Shown here: piece after piece, positions 1-8,204 of the stretch
Layout: each line of letters starts with the position of its first letter
Numbering within the stretch: the stretch's first letter is position 1
Assembly: GCF_022884085.1 (NCBI RefSeq)
Contig: NZ_JAGGCS010000008.1
Coordinates: 1-64,000, forward strand
Source of the DNA: Paenirhizobium cremeum
Lineage (GTDB): Bacteria > Pseudomonadota > Alphaproteobacteria > Rhizobiales > Rhizobiaceae
Direction: 5' to 3'
Length of the DNA: 64,000 bases
Program-made: the position numbers and the translations under genes
Notes under the pieces: generated by a model
Databases searched by the model: none
Seen by the model: only the letters and a program-made list of their open reading frames with translations
What the model was told of the DNA's origin: nothing

Positions 1-68
1 ATTATCCGTCGTTATAAAATCGAGACGAGCTGTGCGGTTTGATACATAAATTCCGAGAAAAACGCTCC

Positions 69-329
69 TTATGAATCGGAGTCAGCCGGGGCGTCAACGG
101 CAAGGATACCGGTTCCCTCGAAATCCTTCACGTTGGGCGTAACGACCGCCAGGTTATGAAACATGGCCGTGGCGGCGATCGGCCTTCGAACCAGCAACAT
201 GGCATCGTGTGCCGCAATCTGTTTGAGCGGTTCGCCCAGCATTGCCAGTCCCACAGTCCGCCAGAACGTCCCACACGCGGCCGCGCATGCCGGCGCCCAT
301 GCGTGGATGGGCGTTGGTGCACAGATCGT
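69..329 (-). pseudogene. VapC-like PIN-domain toxin remnant (C-terminal part)
   Basis: About 61 intact codons end at 69 and read like the C-terminal third of a type II toxin: an IAATA stretch, then VVTPNVKDFEGTGI, which resembles the last conserved block of PIN-domain RNases (normally DALIAATA...TRNVxDFEGTGV). The aspartate expected just before IAATA is absent. The same frame is open up to a stop at 330-332 but shows no PIN N-terminus, and no VapB partner is present because the next gene begins at 415. I read it as a decayed toxin. The family call rests on a short motif only. Confidence 0.5.
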
Positions 330-414
330 TTATCGATGATGGGTGAATTGCCCCCATTTCGACCGGACAGATCGCATAAGCAGAAAGGCTCAATCCGGCC
401 GGGGTGCCGATGAG

Positions 415-1740
415 CTAGAAATTGGCGACCTTGCCCCAGACGGATGCGTGCAGGCGATCCGGGTGGTAGGGTTTCGGATCGACGAGCGGCTCGTCGCCGG
501 TGACGATGTCGGCGATGAGGTGGCCGGCGCCCGGGCCGATGCCGAAGCCGTGGCCGCTGAAGCCTGCTGCGAGAATGAAGCCCGGCACTTCCGAGAGTTC
601 GCCGATGGCCGGAACGCCATCCGGCGTGCTGTCGATATAACCGGCCCATGCCGCCGTGATCGTCGTCTTGCGCAGTTCGGGAAAGAGATCGAGCGCCCGC
701 TGATGCGTGAGCCGGATGGTGGATGCATCCGTTGCCGGATCGAGGATGCGCATGCGCTCCATCGGGGTCTCCTCATCGAGACGCCAGCGCGCCAGGCTTT
801 CATGCCCTGAGCGAATACCCTCCAGACCGCCCGGCGATAGACTTTTCCAGCGGCGCAGGAACATCGGCACGAATTGCCGGGAGAAGCGCAGTTGCTGGGC
901 GGTGGGATCGATGCGGCCGCGGCCGCTGATCGCCAGCGTATAACCGCCATTGCCACGGCGCGTGACGGAGACGGCGGCGGTGTGCAGGGCATCGGGAAGC
1001 CCCTCGGCCCCGGCCGAAACCGACAGGATGGACGAGCGGACCGACGCCTGCGGAAAACGCACGCCGAACTGCCGGCAGAAGGACGAGGCCCAGGCGCCGC
1101 CGGCCATGACCGCGAGTTTTGTGCGGATCGTGCCCTTTTCGGTGACGACGGCGGAGAGGCGTCCGCCCTCGGTCTCGATGCCGCGCGCCGCGCACATCTG
1201 GTGCACCGAACCGCCGAGCGCCATGATCGCACGAGCGACGGCGGGTGCGGCATTGGCCGGATCGGCAATGCCGTCCGTCGGCGAGAAGACGCCGCCCTTC
1301 CAGATGCGACCGGTGGCGCGGCCGCGTTCGCTCGCCTCTGCACTATCCAGCATATGGGTGGTGACACCGACGGTGCGGGCGAAATCGCGCCAGCGCGCCC
1401 ATCCCGCCAGCTCCGCCTCGTCATTGCTGAGATAGAAGAGGCCGCAACGGCGAAAGCCGGTGTCCTCGCCGCTGTCGGCGGCGAAGCGTTCCCAGAGATC
1501 GAGGCTCTTCGTCGCCATCGGCAGTTCGCGGGCGTCGCGGTTCTGCTGGCGGCACCAGCCCCAGTTGCGGCTCGATTGCTCGGCGCCGATCCTGCCCTTT
1601 TCGATAAGCGCCACCTGCATGCCGCGCTTCGCCAGATAATATGCCGCGAAAACGCCGACGATGCCGCCGCCGATCACCACGGCATCGGCGGATGCCGGCA
1701 AGGTCTCTGTCGTTTCGATATGGCGCAGGGGTGCGGGCAT
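415..1740 (-). CDS. FAD-dependent amino acid/amine oxidase (DAO family), copy 1
   Basis: A 441-residue flavoprotein of the D-amino-acid-oxidase (DAO) fold. The Rossmann FAD motif GGGIVG is at residues 24-29, a GAEQSSRNWGWCRQQNRD block follows near residue 52, and a FAD-contacting SGHGFGIGPGAG block lies near the C-terminus. Such enzymes oxidise a C-N bond of an amino acid, secondary amine or opine-like compound, giving an imine or oxo acid plus amine. It is transcribed away from the Lrp/AsnC gene at 1979, and a palindromic site lies between them. It is clearly paralogous to 30717-32045: the first 17 residues before the FAD strand align without gaps. Substrate unknown. Confidence 0.85.
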   Translation of the reverse strand: MPAPLRHIETTETLPASADAVVIGGGIVGVFAAYYLAKRGMQVALIEKGRIGAEQSSRNWGWCRQQNRDARELPMATKSLDLWERFAADSGEDTGFRRCGLFYLSNDEAELAGWARWRDFARTVGVTTHMLDSAEASERGRATGRIWKGGVFSPTDGIADPANAAPAVARAIMALGGSVHQMCAARGIETEGGRLSAVVTEKGTIRTKLAVMAGGAWASSFCRQFGVRFPQASVRSSILSVSAGAEGLPDALHTAAVSVTRRGNGGYTLAISGRGRIDPTAQQLRFSRQFVPMFLRRWKSLSPGGLEGIRSGHESLARWRLDEETPMERMRILDPATDASTIRLTHQRALDLFPELRKTTITAAWAGYIDSTPDGVPAIGELSEVPGFILAAGFSGHGFGIGPGAGHLIADIVTGDEPLVDPKPYHPDRLHASVWGKVANF

Positions 1741-1924
1741 GGTTCAGCTCTCCGGAATTCTGTCCCAATCTAGCCTTTTGTCGCCGGAAGCGTGACCGGA
1801 GTTTCGGCTCTCCCGGCATTTCATTCTGCGGTTGTCCCTGACCGCAAACTATTATGCTTCAAAGACGAATTTCCTCGGCGATGGACAGAAGAGGGGGATG
1901 TGCTAAGTTTGCGACAGGCCGATT

Positions 1925-1941
1925 GCAGCATTTTATGCTGC
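1925..1941. promoter_or_regulatory. Palindromic Lrp/AsnC-type operator
   Basis: A perfect inverted repeat, GCAGCAT-TTT-ATGCTGC, has 7-bp arms around an AT spacer and sits 38 bp upstream of the Lrp-family gene in the space shared with the divergent oxidase. This is the size and symmetry expected of an Lrp/AsnC dimer site. A degenerate copy of the same architecture occurs at 13194-13209. Binding is inferred. Confidence 0.6.
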
Positions 1942-1978
1942 CCTCGCGCATCCCTTGCTCGAACATGGCGGACGCGAC

Positions 1979-2455
1979 ATGAAACTGGACCGGATCGACA
2001 TCAAGATCCTCTACGAACTGCAGAAGAACGGCCGCATCACCAATGTCGAGCTGGCGGAGCTGGTCAATCTCTCGCCCAGCCCCTGCCTGATGCGGGTGAA
2101 GAAGCTGCAGGCCGAGGGCTATATCGACGGCTATTCGGCGCAGATCAATGTCGGCAAGCTCGGGCAGACGCTCACCGTCTTCACCGAAGTCACCCTCAAG
2201 AACCACCGGCAGATCGATTTCGCCCGCTTCCTCGCGGCCGTCGAGAAGGTGGACCAGGTGATCGAATGCCATCTGGTCTCGGGTGGCTACGACTATCTCC
2301 TGAAATTCGTCACCGCCGGCATCGGCGAATACCAGACGATCATGGAACGCCTGACCGACATGGACATCGGCATCGACAAATATTTCTCCTTCGTCGTGCT
2401 GAAGTCCCCGATCGTCAAGGCCCACATGCCGCTGACCAGTTTGTTTCCGCTTTGA
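1979..2455 (+). CDS. Lrp/AsnC family transcriptional regulator
   Basis: A 158-residue regulator with an N-terminal winged helix-turn-helix (LDRIDIKILYELQKNGRITNVELAELVNLS) and a C-terminal RAM ligand-binding domain (about residues 70-150, including the VxECHLVSGGYDYLL strand typical of Lrp). ATG 1979 gives the canonical MKLDRIDxKIL start; an in-frame ATG at 1955 would only add nine atypical residues. Lrp proteins usually sense an amino acid and control adjacent catabolic genes. Given its divergent placement it probably controls the oxidase at 415-1740 and itself through the palindrome at 1925-1941. Confidence 0.9.
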   Translation: MKLDRIDIKILYELQKNGRITNVELAELVNLSPSPCLMRVKKLQAEGYIDGYSAQINVGKLGQTLTVFTEVTLKNHRQIDFARFLAAVEKVDQVIECHLVSGGYDYLLKFVTAGIGEYQTIMERLTDMDIGIDKYFSFVVLKSPIVKAHMPLTSLFPL

Positions 2456-2598
2456 GGGAGTGTGCGGCTATCCAACCCGTCGAATAGGCGGCCCGGAGCG
2501 AGAAGGCGTGCTAAGGACAGCTTTGCGTCCTCGTAGCAGTCATTGGCGCAGCCTTGTATCATCCCGAAAGCAAGCTTCCACCATTGGGGAGTCGCCTT

Positions 2599-2663
2599 TT
2601 GACAAGTCACCTTGCCACTGGACTTCATTTTTTCCACCTGCTATAAGGTAAAAAAAATGAAGT
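2599..2663 (+). promoter_or_regulatory. Promoter with overlapping inverted repeat before the ImmA/IrrE island
   Basis: An imperfect inverted repeat runs from 2623 to 2663: left arm CTTCATTTTTTCCACCT, centre GCTATA, right arm AGGTAAAAAAAATGAAG. It overlaps a plausible -35 (TGGACT, 2619-2624) and -10 (TATAAG, 2642-2647) spaced by 17 bp; a TTGACA lies further up at 2599-2604. An operator lying over the promoter suggests autoregulation by the Xre-domain protein encoded downstream. Confidence 0.5.
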
Positions 2664-2675
2664 TGGAACTTATCC

Positions 2676-3329
2676 ATGAGCACTGTTGCAAGCACCGCAC
2701 TCTATCAGCATCCATTTGACGCTCGTCGCCGTCTTATGGAATTGAGCATCTCTGTCGAAGCGCTGATCAAGGCTGTACAGGCTGGACACGTGGCCCGGTT
2801 GAACTGCACTGACAATGACCCACCATTCATCCCGGGCACCGAGGCATGGAGAATGGTCGTACGTACTCTGCGGGATGAGTTGGTGCCCCTTGGTTGGCGG
2901 AAAGACGACCCGAGCAATTACTCTTTGGTGATCAATGATTCGAGCGAGATCAATATTGTAGTTGCGAGCGCCGACGACCTCACGTGCAGGTGGCCTGGAA
3001 TGCCGAGAACCAAGTCCCTCAAGGGCCTCTTTACTGAGGCGGCCGTGTTGAAAAATAGTTTCGAGGGTGATCTTTTCCCCGAGACAGTGGAAGCTGATCT
3101 TCGCCGGGCTGCGACCGTCCTTAACTACAAGACGTATATGCTCCTCATAAACATTGATGATGAACAGTGTCGGGCCGAGCTATCCCTACCGTCAAACTTC
3201 GACGACCAGATGGTGACCGGCTGGGCTGAACGTATATTCATCCCCATACCTGGTGTGGACGGCGGCGTGCCACAGAAAGTAGATGACACGCCCGATATTG
3301 ACGTGCCCGTAAAGCGCAAGGCTGCATAA
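2676..3329 (+). CDS. Unknown protein partnered with an Xre-ImmA/IrrE protein
   Basis: A 217-residue soluble protein that I cannot assign to a family. No signal peptide or membrane segment is visible; the N-terminal third is helical and the C-terminus is an acidic, proline-rich tail ending VPVKRKAA. It is followed after one base by the Xre-ImmA/IrrE gene, so the two are surely co-transcribed. Base composition is visibly more AT-rich than in neighbouring genes, suggesting that the pair arrived by transfer into the oxidase/transport regulon. Roles consistent with the context are the target, activator or toxin partner of the ImmA-type peptidase; none is shown by the sequence. Confidence 0.75.
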   Translation: MSTVASTALYQHPFDARRRLMELSISVEALIKAVQAGHVARLNCTDNDPPFIPGTEAWRMVVRTLRDELVPLGWRKDDPSNYSLVINDSSEINIVVASADDLTCRWPGMPRTKSLKGLFTEAAVLKNSFEGDLFPETVEADLRRAATVLNYKTYMLLINIDDEQCRAELSLPSNFDDQMVTGWAERIFIPIPGVDGGVPQKVDDTPDIDVPVKRKAA

Positions 3330-3330
3330 A

Positions 3331-4416
3331 ATGTTCAATAAATCGCGGCTGAAGGTCGCTCGTCAGCGCGCCGGGCTGACGATGCGAGAACTCGCGTCCC
3401 GAGTTGGTATCGAACCTCGTACGGTGACCGGTTACGAGGCTGGAGAATACCTGCCGAGCGACGAGGTAGCTCGGAGATTCGCGCGAGTACTTGGCTTCCC
3501 TTTAGAATTTTTCATGGCTGACGACTTGGACATACCCCAGGTGGAAGGAGTCAGTTTTCGGTCTATGAGCAAAATGACAGCTCGGCAGCGGGATGGAGCA
3601 ATCGCCGCTGGTGCTGTCGCGTTCCTTTTGTCGGACTGGTTGGAAGACGAGTTTGATCTGCCGGACGCAGACCTACCCGACATGCGAGAAGAGTTGCCTC
3701 AGACTGCTGCTGCTGGACTGCGAGACTATTGGGGGTTAGGCAACAGACCTATTAAGAACATGGTTCATCTGCTTGAGTTGAAAGGTGTTCGAGTTTTCTC
3801 TCTTGGGGAGGACGGTAAAGAGGTCGATGCGTACTCGTTGTGGCGAGGAACGCGACCTTATATCTTTCTAAACACTCAAAAATCTGCAGAGCGAAGCCGA
3901 TTCGACGCTGCTCATGAACTCGGACATCTCGTACTGCACAAGCATGCTGCGCCCAACGGTCTAGAGGCCGAGAAGCAGGCCAATGAGTTCGCGGCAGCCT
4001 TCTTGATGCCCGAGGCACCACTCCGGGCTGTGGGACGCGTTTCAGGGCTTCCAAAAGTCGTGCAACTGAAACAGGAGTGGTCGGTATCCGTTGCTGCTAT
4101 GGCTTACCGACTACACGAGGTCGGTATCCTTACCAAATGGAACTACCAGCAGATTTTCGTTGAGATCTCAAGGCGAGGCTGGCGTACAGAAGAGCCTTCG
4201 CCGATTCGACGTGAGCAATCCCAGATCTGGCATAAGGTACTAGGCGAAGTTCGCCGAGACGAACAGTTTGGATTGGTCGGGTTGGCTGAGCGTCTTTCAT
4301 TGCCTGAGGCGGAGCTCGCGAAACTGTTATTTGGTCTCGTGACCGTTGGTGTACCATCTGCCCCGCGGACGGCGCCAAATACGCCTCCTCGTGGTCATCT
4401 ACGACTGGTAAAATAA
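3331..4416 (+). CDS. Xre-family regulator fused to ImmA/IrrE metallopeptidase
   Basis: A 361-residue two-domain protein. Residues about 6-60 form a Cro/CI-type helix-turn-helix (LKVARQRAGLTMRELASRVGI...). Residues about 135-260 form an ImmA/IrrE (COG2856) zinc peptidase domain with H195-E-L-G-H199 and a downstream glutamate in NEFAAAFLMP (about E219), so the metal site is intact. Known relatives cleave phage or mobile-element repressors (ImmA) or the DdrO repressor (IrrE). Here DNA-binding and protease parts are fused, and the unknown gene at 2676 lies one base upstream. The likely role is control of a toxin-antitoxin or defence-type module through the promoter palindrome; this is inference. 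Confidence 0.85.
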   Translation: MFNKSRLKVARQRAGLTMRELASRVGIEPRTVTGYEAGEYLPSDEVARRFARVLGFPLEFFMADDLDIPQVEGVSFRSMSKMTARQRDGAIAAGAVAFLLSDWLEDEFDLPDADLPDMREELPQTAAAGLRDYWGLGNRPIKNMVHLLELKGVRVFSLGEDGKEVDAYSLWRGTRPYIFLNTQKSAERSRFDAAHELGHLVLHKHAAPNGLEAEKQANEFAAAFLMPEAPLRAVGRVSGLPKVVQLKQEWSVSVAAMAYRLHEVGILTKWNYQQIFVEISRRGWRTEEPSPIRREQSQIWHKVLGEVRRDEQFGLVGLAERLSLPEAELAKLLFGLVTVGVPSAPRTAPNTPPRGHLRLVK

Positions 4417-4457
4417 TCTTTATAATCCCAACGGCAGTGGCAGTTCGAACGTCGGCG

Positions 4458-4483
4458 CTGAGGAAGTCAAAAGGCGTCCTCAG
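4458..4483. terminator. Possible hairpin after the ImmA/IrrE island
   Basis: CTGAGGA (4458-4464) and TCCTCAG (4477-4483) form a 7-bp stem with a 12-nt loop about 40 bp after the stop codon. There is no clear T run, so this may be a weak or Rho-assisted terminator. The rest of 4417-4653 shows no gene. Confidence 0.35.
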
Positions 4484-4653
4484 ACGCTTCAAATGGGGGC
4501 GAATGCATTCACTGTCGCTGTATGGCAGTCAACGGGTCTTTGAAGCCGAGGATCTGACCATCAGGATAGGGCCTCGCAGTCGACGTTGCGTTCTCGGCCA
4601 CAGTTTCTAGCCCATTCCGAACAACGATCCGCCCCCGCACCCGAAGCCCCCCC

Positions 4654-6312
4654 CTACTTCCGGCAGTAAGAACGCACCAGTTCCGGGTCCTGCTGAAGGC
4701 CGTCGAGCCAGGTGGGGTCGAGTTTCGGGACGGATGAGAACAGCAGTTGGGAATAGGGGTGCTGCGGGGCCTTCAGCGCCGCCGGGGTGATCTGTTCGAC
4801 CTTCTTGCCGCCATACATCACCACGATCTCGTCGCAGATGGCCTCGACCACCGAGAGGTCGTGGCTGATGAAGACGTAGGAGAGGCCGAGTTCGCGCTGG
4901 AGTTCCTTCAGGAGTTCGATGACGGCCGCGGCGACCACGGTGTCGAGGGCGGAGGTGATCTCGTCGCAGAGGATCAGTTTGGGTTCGGCGGCAAGCGCGC
5001 GGGCGAAGTTGACGCGCTGCTTCTGTCCGCCCGAGAGTTCGGCGGGATGGCGATGGCGAACCGAGCGAGGCAGGTGCACCATGTCGAGAAGCTGGTCGAT
5101 GCGGGCATCGCGGGCCTTGCCCTTCATGCCGTGATAGAAGGCAAGCGGACGCCCGAGGATTTCCTCAATGGGCTTGGCCGGGTTGAGCGCCGTATCGGCA
5201 TACTGGAAGACGATCTGCATCTCGCGCAACTGGTCGCGCGTACGTTCGCGGGCGCTTTTTCCCAGTTCGCGCCCGTCGAAGACGATGTTGCCTGCCGAAG
5301 CGGGAAGAATGCCGGCGATGGCGCGGGCAAGCGTGGACTTGCCGCAGCCGGATTCGCCGATGATGCCGAGATTGCGGCCCTTCTCCACCTTGAGGCTGAC
5401 GGACTGCACGGCGCGCATCAGCGGCAGGCCGTCCGACTGGAGCGGACCATAGCCGGCGATCACGTCCTCGATTTCGAGCAGCGGACGGCTTTCGTCTACC
5501 ACTGCCGCGTCGGCGACGCGCGGCCGGGGCTCGAAGGCGGCCAGCAGTTCGCGGGTATAGGGATGCTTGGCGTCGGTGAGGATGTCGGCGGTCGTGCCCA
5601 TTTCCTGCACCTCGCCGCCCCGGAGAACGACGATGCGATCGGCAATCTGGGCGACGACGGCGAGGTCGTGGGAGACATAGACGCCGGCGATCCTGTCCTT
5701 GCGCATGACGGACTTGAAGGCGCGCAGCACCTCGATCTGGGTGGTGACGTCGAGCGCCGTGGTCGGTTCGTCGAAGATCACCAGCTTCGGACCTCCGATC
5801 AGCGCCATGGCCGCGGCAAGGCGCTGCAACTGGCCGCCGGAAACCTGATGCGGATAGCGATTGCCGATGGTATCAGGATTGGGCAGCGACAGGGCGCGGA
5901 AGAGTTCGACCGCACGTTTGCGCGCTTCCTCCGGCGGCATCAGCCGGTGAATGCGGGTCACCTCGATCACCTGCTCCATGATGGTCGAGGCCGGATTGAA
6001 GGCGGCGGCCGCACTCTGCGGCACATAGGCGACCTCGGTGCCGCGGATCGCCGCGCGCTGGCGCTCGGACAGCGTCACCATGTCCTTGCCGTCGACACAA
6101 ACGCTGCCGCCGGAAATGCGGCAGCCGGTGCGGGCATGCCCCATCAGCGTCAGCGCAATGGTGGTCTTGCCGGAACCGCTCTCACCGATCAGGGCGACGA
6201 TCTCGCCCTCGGCGATATCGATGCTGACGCCCTTGATGATCTCGACCCGGCGGCCGGAATCGGTGGTCGCCTCGACCTTCAGGTCACGGATTTCGACGAG
6301 GTTGGCCATCAT
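4654..6312 (-). CDS. Dipeptide/oligopeptide-type ABC transporter, fused double ATPase (DppD-DppF)
   Basis: A 552-residue protein containing both ATPase halves that are usually separate DppD and DppF polypeptides. Walker A motifs are GESGSGKT (residues 43-50) and GESGCGKS (about 319-326); ABC signatures are VSGGQLQR and LSGGQKQR; both halves have Walker B and His-switch motifs (FDEPTTALD...SHD and CDEITSALD...SHD). The start overlaps the stop of the upstream permease in ATGATGA, showing translational coupling. It energises import of the peptide-, opine- or amine-like ligand bound by the protein at 8205-9812. The frame stays open upstream of 6312, but only as an overlap of the permease gene. 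Confidence 0.9.
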   Translation of the reverse strand: MMANLVEIRDLKVEATTDSGRRVEIIKGVSIDIAEGEIVALIGESGSGKTTIALTLMGHARTGCRISGGSVCVDGKDMVTLSERQRAAIRGTEVAYVPQSAAAAFNPASTIMEQVIEVTRIHRLMPPEEARKRAVELFRALSLPNPDTIGNRYPHQVSGGQLQRLAAAMALIGGPKLVIFDEPTTALDVTTQIEVLRAFKSVMRKDRIAGVYVSHDLAVVAQIADRIVVLRGGEVQEMGTTADILTDAKHPYTRELLAAFEPRPRVADAAVVDESRPLLEIEDVIAGYGPLQSDGLPLMRAVQSVSLKVEKGRNLGIIGESGCGKSTLARAIAGILPASAGNIVFDGRELGKSARERTRDQLREMQIVFQYADTALNPAKPIEEILGRPLAFYHGMKGKARDARIDQLLDMVHLPRSVRHRHPAELSGGQKQRVNFARALAAEPKLILCDEITSALDTVVAAAVIELLKELQRELGLSYVFISHDLSVVEAICDEIVVMYGGKKVEQITPAALKAPQHPYSQLLFSSVPKLDPTWLDGLQQDPELVRSYCRK

Positions 6313-7166
6313 GCGCTCCTGTCTCGGATCTTCTTGGGCAGGTTGTCGATCAGCAGGTTGACGCTGATGGTGAGGCTGGCGATGGCCAGCGACGGGAAGA
6401 TGACCGCCGGCGCGCCGAAGGGCAGGCCGCCGATATTTTCCCGCACCAGCGCACCCCAGTCGGCATAGGGCGGCTGGACGCCGAGGCCGAGGAAGGAGAG
6501 GCCCGAGAGCAGCAGCACGATGAAGACGAAGCGGATGCCGAGATCGGCCAGAACCGGGCCGACGATGTTGGGCAGGATCTCCGAGCCGATCAGGTAGAAG
6601 ATGCTTTCGCCGCGAATGCGGGCGACGGTGACGAAATCCATGGCGTTGACATTGACCGCCAGCGCCCGGGCAAAGCGGTATGCGCCGGGGATATAGATGA
6701 CCGACAGCGTCATGATGAGCACGGGGATGGAGGAACCGACGGCGGCGACCACCACGAGGCCGAAAAGCTTGCTCGGAATGGAATTCAGCGCATCGAGAAA
6801 ACGGCTGAGCACGGTATCGAGCCAACCGCCGGCAACCGCGGCGATCATGCCCAGCACGACGCCGGTGAAACAGGCGATGGCGACGGCGGCGAGCGAGATG
6901 CCGACGGTATAGCGCGCGCCCATCAGGATGCGGGAGAACATGTCGCGGCCGAGATAATCGGAACCGAGCCACAGTTCGGAACTCATCGGCCCGAAATAGT
7001 CGTAGTCGACGATCTCGCCGACGGGATGGGGAATGAGCAGGGGCGCGAGGATCGCGATGATCGCCCAGAGCGCGATGATCGAGAGGCCGACGATACCGAC
7101 GAGGTTGAAGCGGTATCCGAACCGCGAGCCGGCCGGCCGTACGGAGGTGTTCGTATTCGTGGTCAT
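6309..7166 (-). CDS. Dipeptide/oligopeptide-type ABC permease (DppC-like)
   Basis: A 285-residue inner-membrane permease with an N-terminal membrane segment (about residues 20-45) followed by a conserved region and further helices. The EAA loop that contacts the ATPase reads MDFVTVARIRGESIFYLIGSEILPNIVGP near residue 180. It overlaps the ATPase gene by 4 bp and the DppB-like gene at 7163 by 4 bp, so the transport genes form one tight operon. Confidence 0.9.
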   Translation of the reverse strand: MTTNTNTSVRPAGSRFGYRFNLVGIVGLSIIALWAIIAILAPLLIPHPVGEIVDYDYFGPMSSELWLGSDYLGRDMFSRILMGARYTVGISLAAVAIACFTGVVLGMIAAVAGGWLDTVLSRFLDALNSIPSKLFGLVVVAAVGSSIPVLIMTLSVIYIPGAYRFARALAVNVNAMDFVTVARIRGESIFYLIGSEILPNIVGPVLADLGIRFVFIVLLLSGLSFLGLGVQPPYADWGALVRENIGGLPFGAPAVIFPSLAIASLTISVNLLIDNLPKKIRDRSA

Positions 7167-8113
7167 CGGAGCCTCGGGTTGGAAAGGATTGCGATGATAT
7201 CGGCGGCGGTAATCAGGATCAGGTAGCCGAGGCAGAAGATCATGGCGCAGCTCTGGATGAGCGGCAGGTCGCGGGTTGCGACCGCATCGACCATCAGCTT
7301 GGCGATGCCGGGATAGTTGAAGATGGTCTCGACGATGATGACGCCGCCGAGCAGGTAGGAAAGCGACAGCGCCACCGCATTGACGATCGGGCCGAGCGCG
7401 TTGGGCAGCGCATGTTTCAGGACGATGCGTGGACGCGACGCGCCTTTCAGCAGCGCCATCTCGACATAGGGCGTGTTCAGCGTCTCCACCACGGCGGCGC
7501 GGGTCATGCGGATCATCTGGGCCGAGACGACGAAGGTCAGCGTGATGACCGGCATGGCGTAGACGCGGAGCATGTCGGCGATGGTGTGGACCTCATTGGC
7601 GAAGGAGAGTGCCGGCAGCCATTTCAGGTAGACGGCGAAGAGCAGCACGGCCGATGTCGCCACCATGAATTCCGGCACGGAGATGACCCCGATCGTCAGG
7701 ATGGTGACGATGCGGTCGTAGAGCGAGCCGCGCAGCATGGCGGCGGTGATGCCAAGCGTCAGCGCGATCGGAACGGAGAAGAGGGCGGTAACGCCGGCAA
7801 GCTTCATCGAATTGACGAAGCGTCCCGCAATCAGCTGCGCGACCGGCATGTCGTTGGCATAGGAAGTGCCGAGATCGCCCTGTAGCAGGCCGAGACCCCA
7901 ACGGATAAACCGGAACAGCGCCGGTTCGTCGAGATGCATGGCCTTGCGAAGGCCCTCGACCGCTTCCGGCGTGGCCGCCTGGCCGAGAAGGATGGTTGCG
8001 GTGTCGCCGGGCAGAAGTGTCGTGGCGAGAAAGACCGCGAGCGAAACGATCACCAGCGTGATGACCGCGATGAGCAACCTGCTCAGGACAAGGGACAGGA
8101 CCCGCGAATTCAT
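7163..8113 (-). CDS. Dipeptide/oligopeptide-type ABC permease (DppB-like)
   Basis: A 316-residue permease of the DppB type: an N-terminal transmembrane helix, the periplasmic segment containing LLPGDTATILLGQAATPEAVEGLRKAMHLDEP, then five hydrophobic helices. The EAA motif is YVEMALLKGASRPRIVLKHALPNAL near residue 215. It is the first membrane gene downstream of the binding protein and shares a 4-bp overlap with the DppC-like gene. Confidence 0.9.
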   Translation of the reverse strand: MNSRVLSLVLSRLLIAVITLVIVSLAVFLATTLLPGDTATILLGQAATPEAVEGLRKAMHLDEPALFRFIRWGLGLLQGDLGTSYANDMPVAQLIAGRFVNSMKLAGVTALFSVPIALTLGITAAMLRGSLYDRIVTILTIGVISVPEFMVATSAVLLFAVYLKWLPALSFANEVHTIADMLRVYAMPVITLTFVVSAQMIRMTRAAVVETLNTPYVEMALLKGASRPRIVLKHALPNALGPIVNAVALSLSYLLGGVIIVETIFNYPGIAKLMVDAVATRDLPLIQSCAMIFCLGYLILITAADIIAILSNPRLR

Positions 8114-8204
8114 CTAGGCTCTCCCTATGGTGTTCGATGGTTGAACTATAACGCAAACGGGAAACGGACCGGGGATGAAAGTTCATCCCCGGTCGGCGTT
8201 TTCG

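Noticed and set aside
4747..6468. 573-codon open frame opposite the fused ATPase gene
   Set aside because: Shadow of the ABC ATPase gene, low-complexity D/G/H/R composition.
6313..6972. N-terminal extension of the fused ATPase frame
   Set aside because: The first 220 codons of the open frame overlap the DppC-like gene and show no ATPase similarity; the true start is at 6312 in the ATGATGA overlap.
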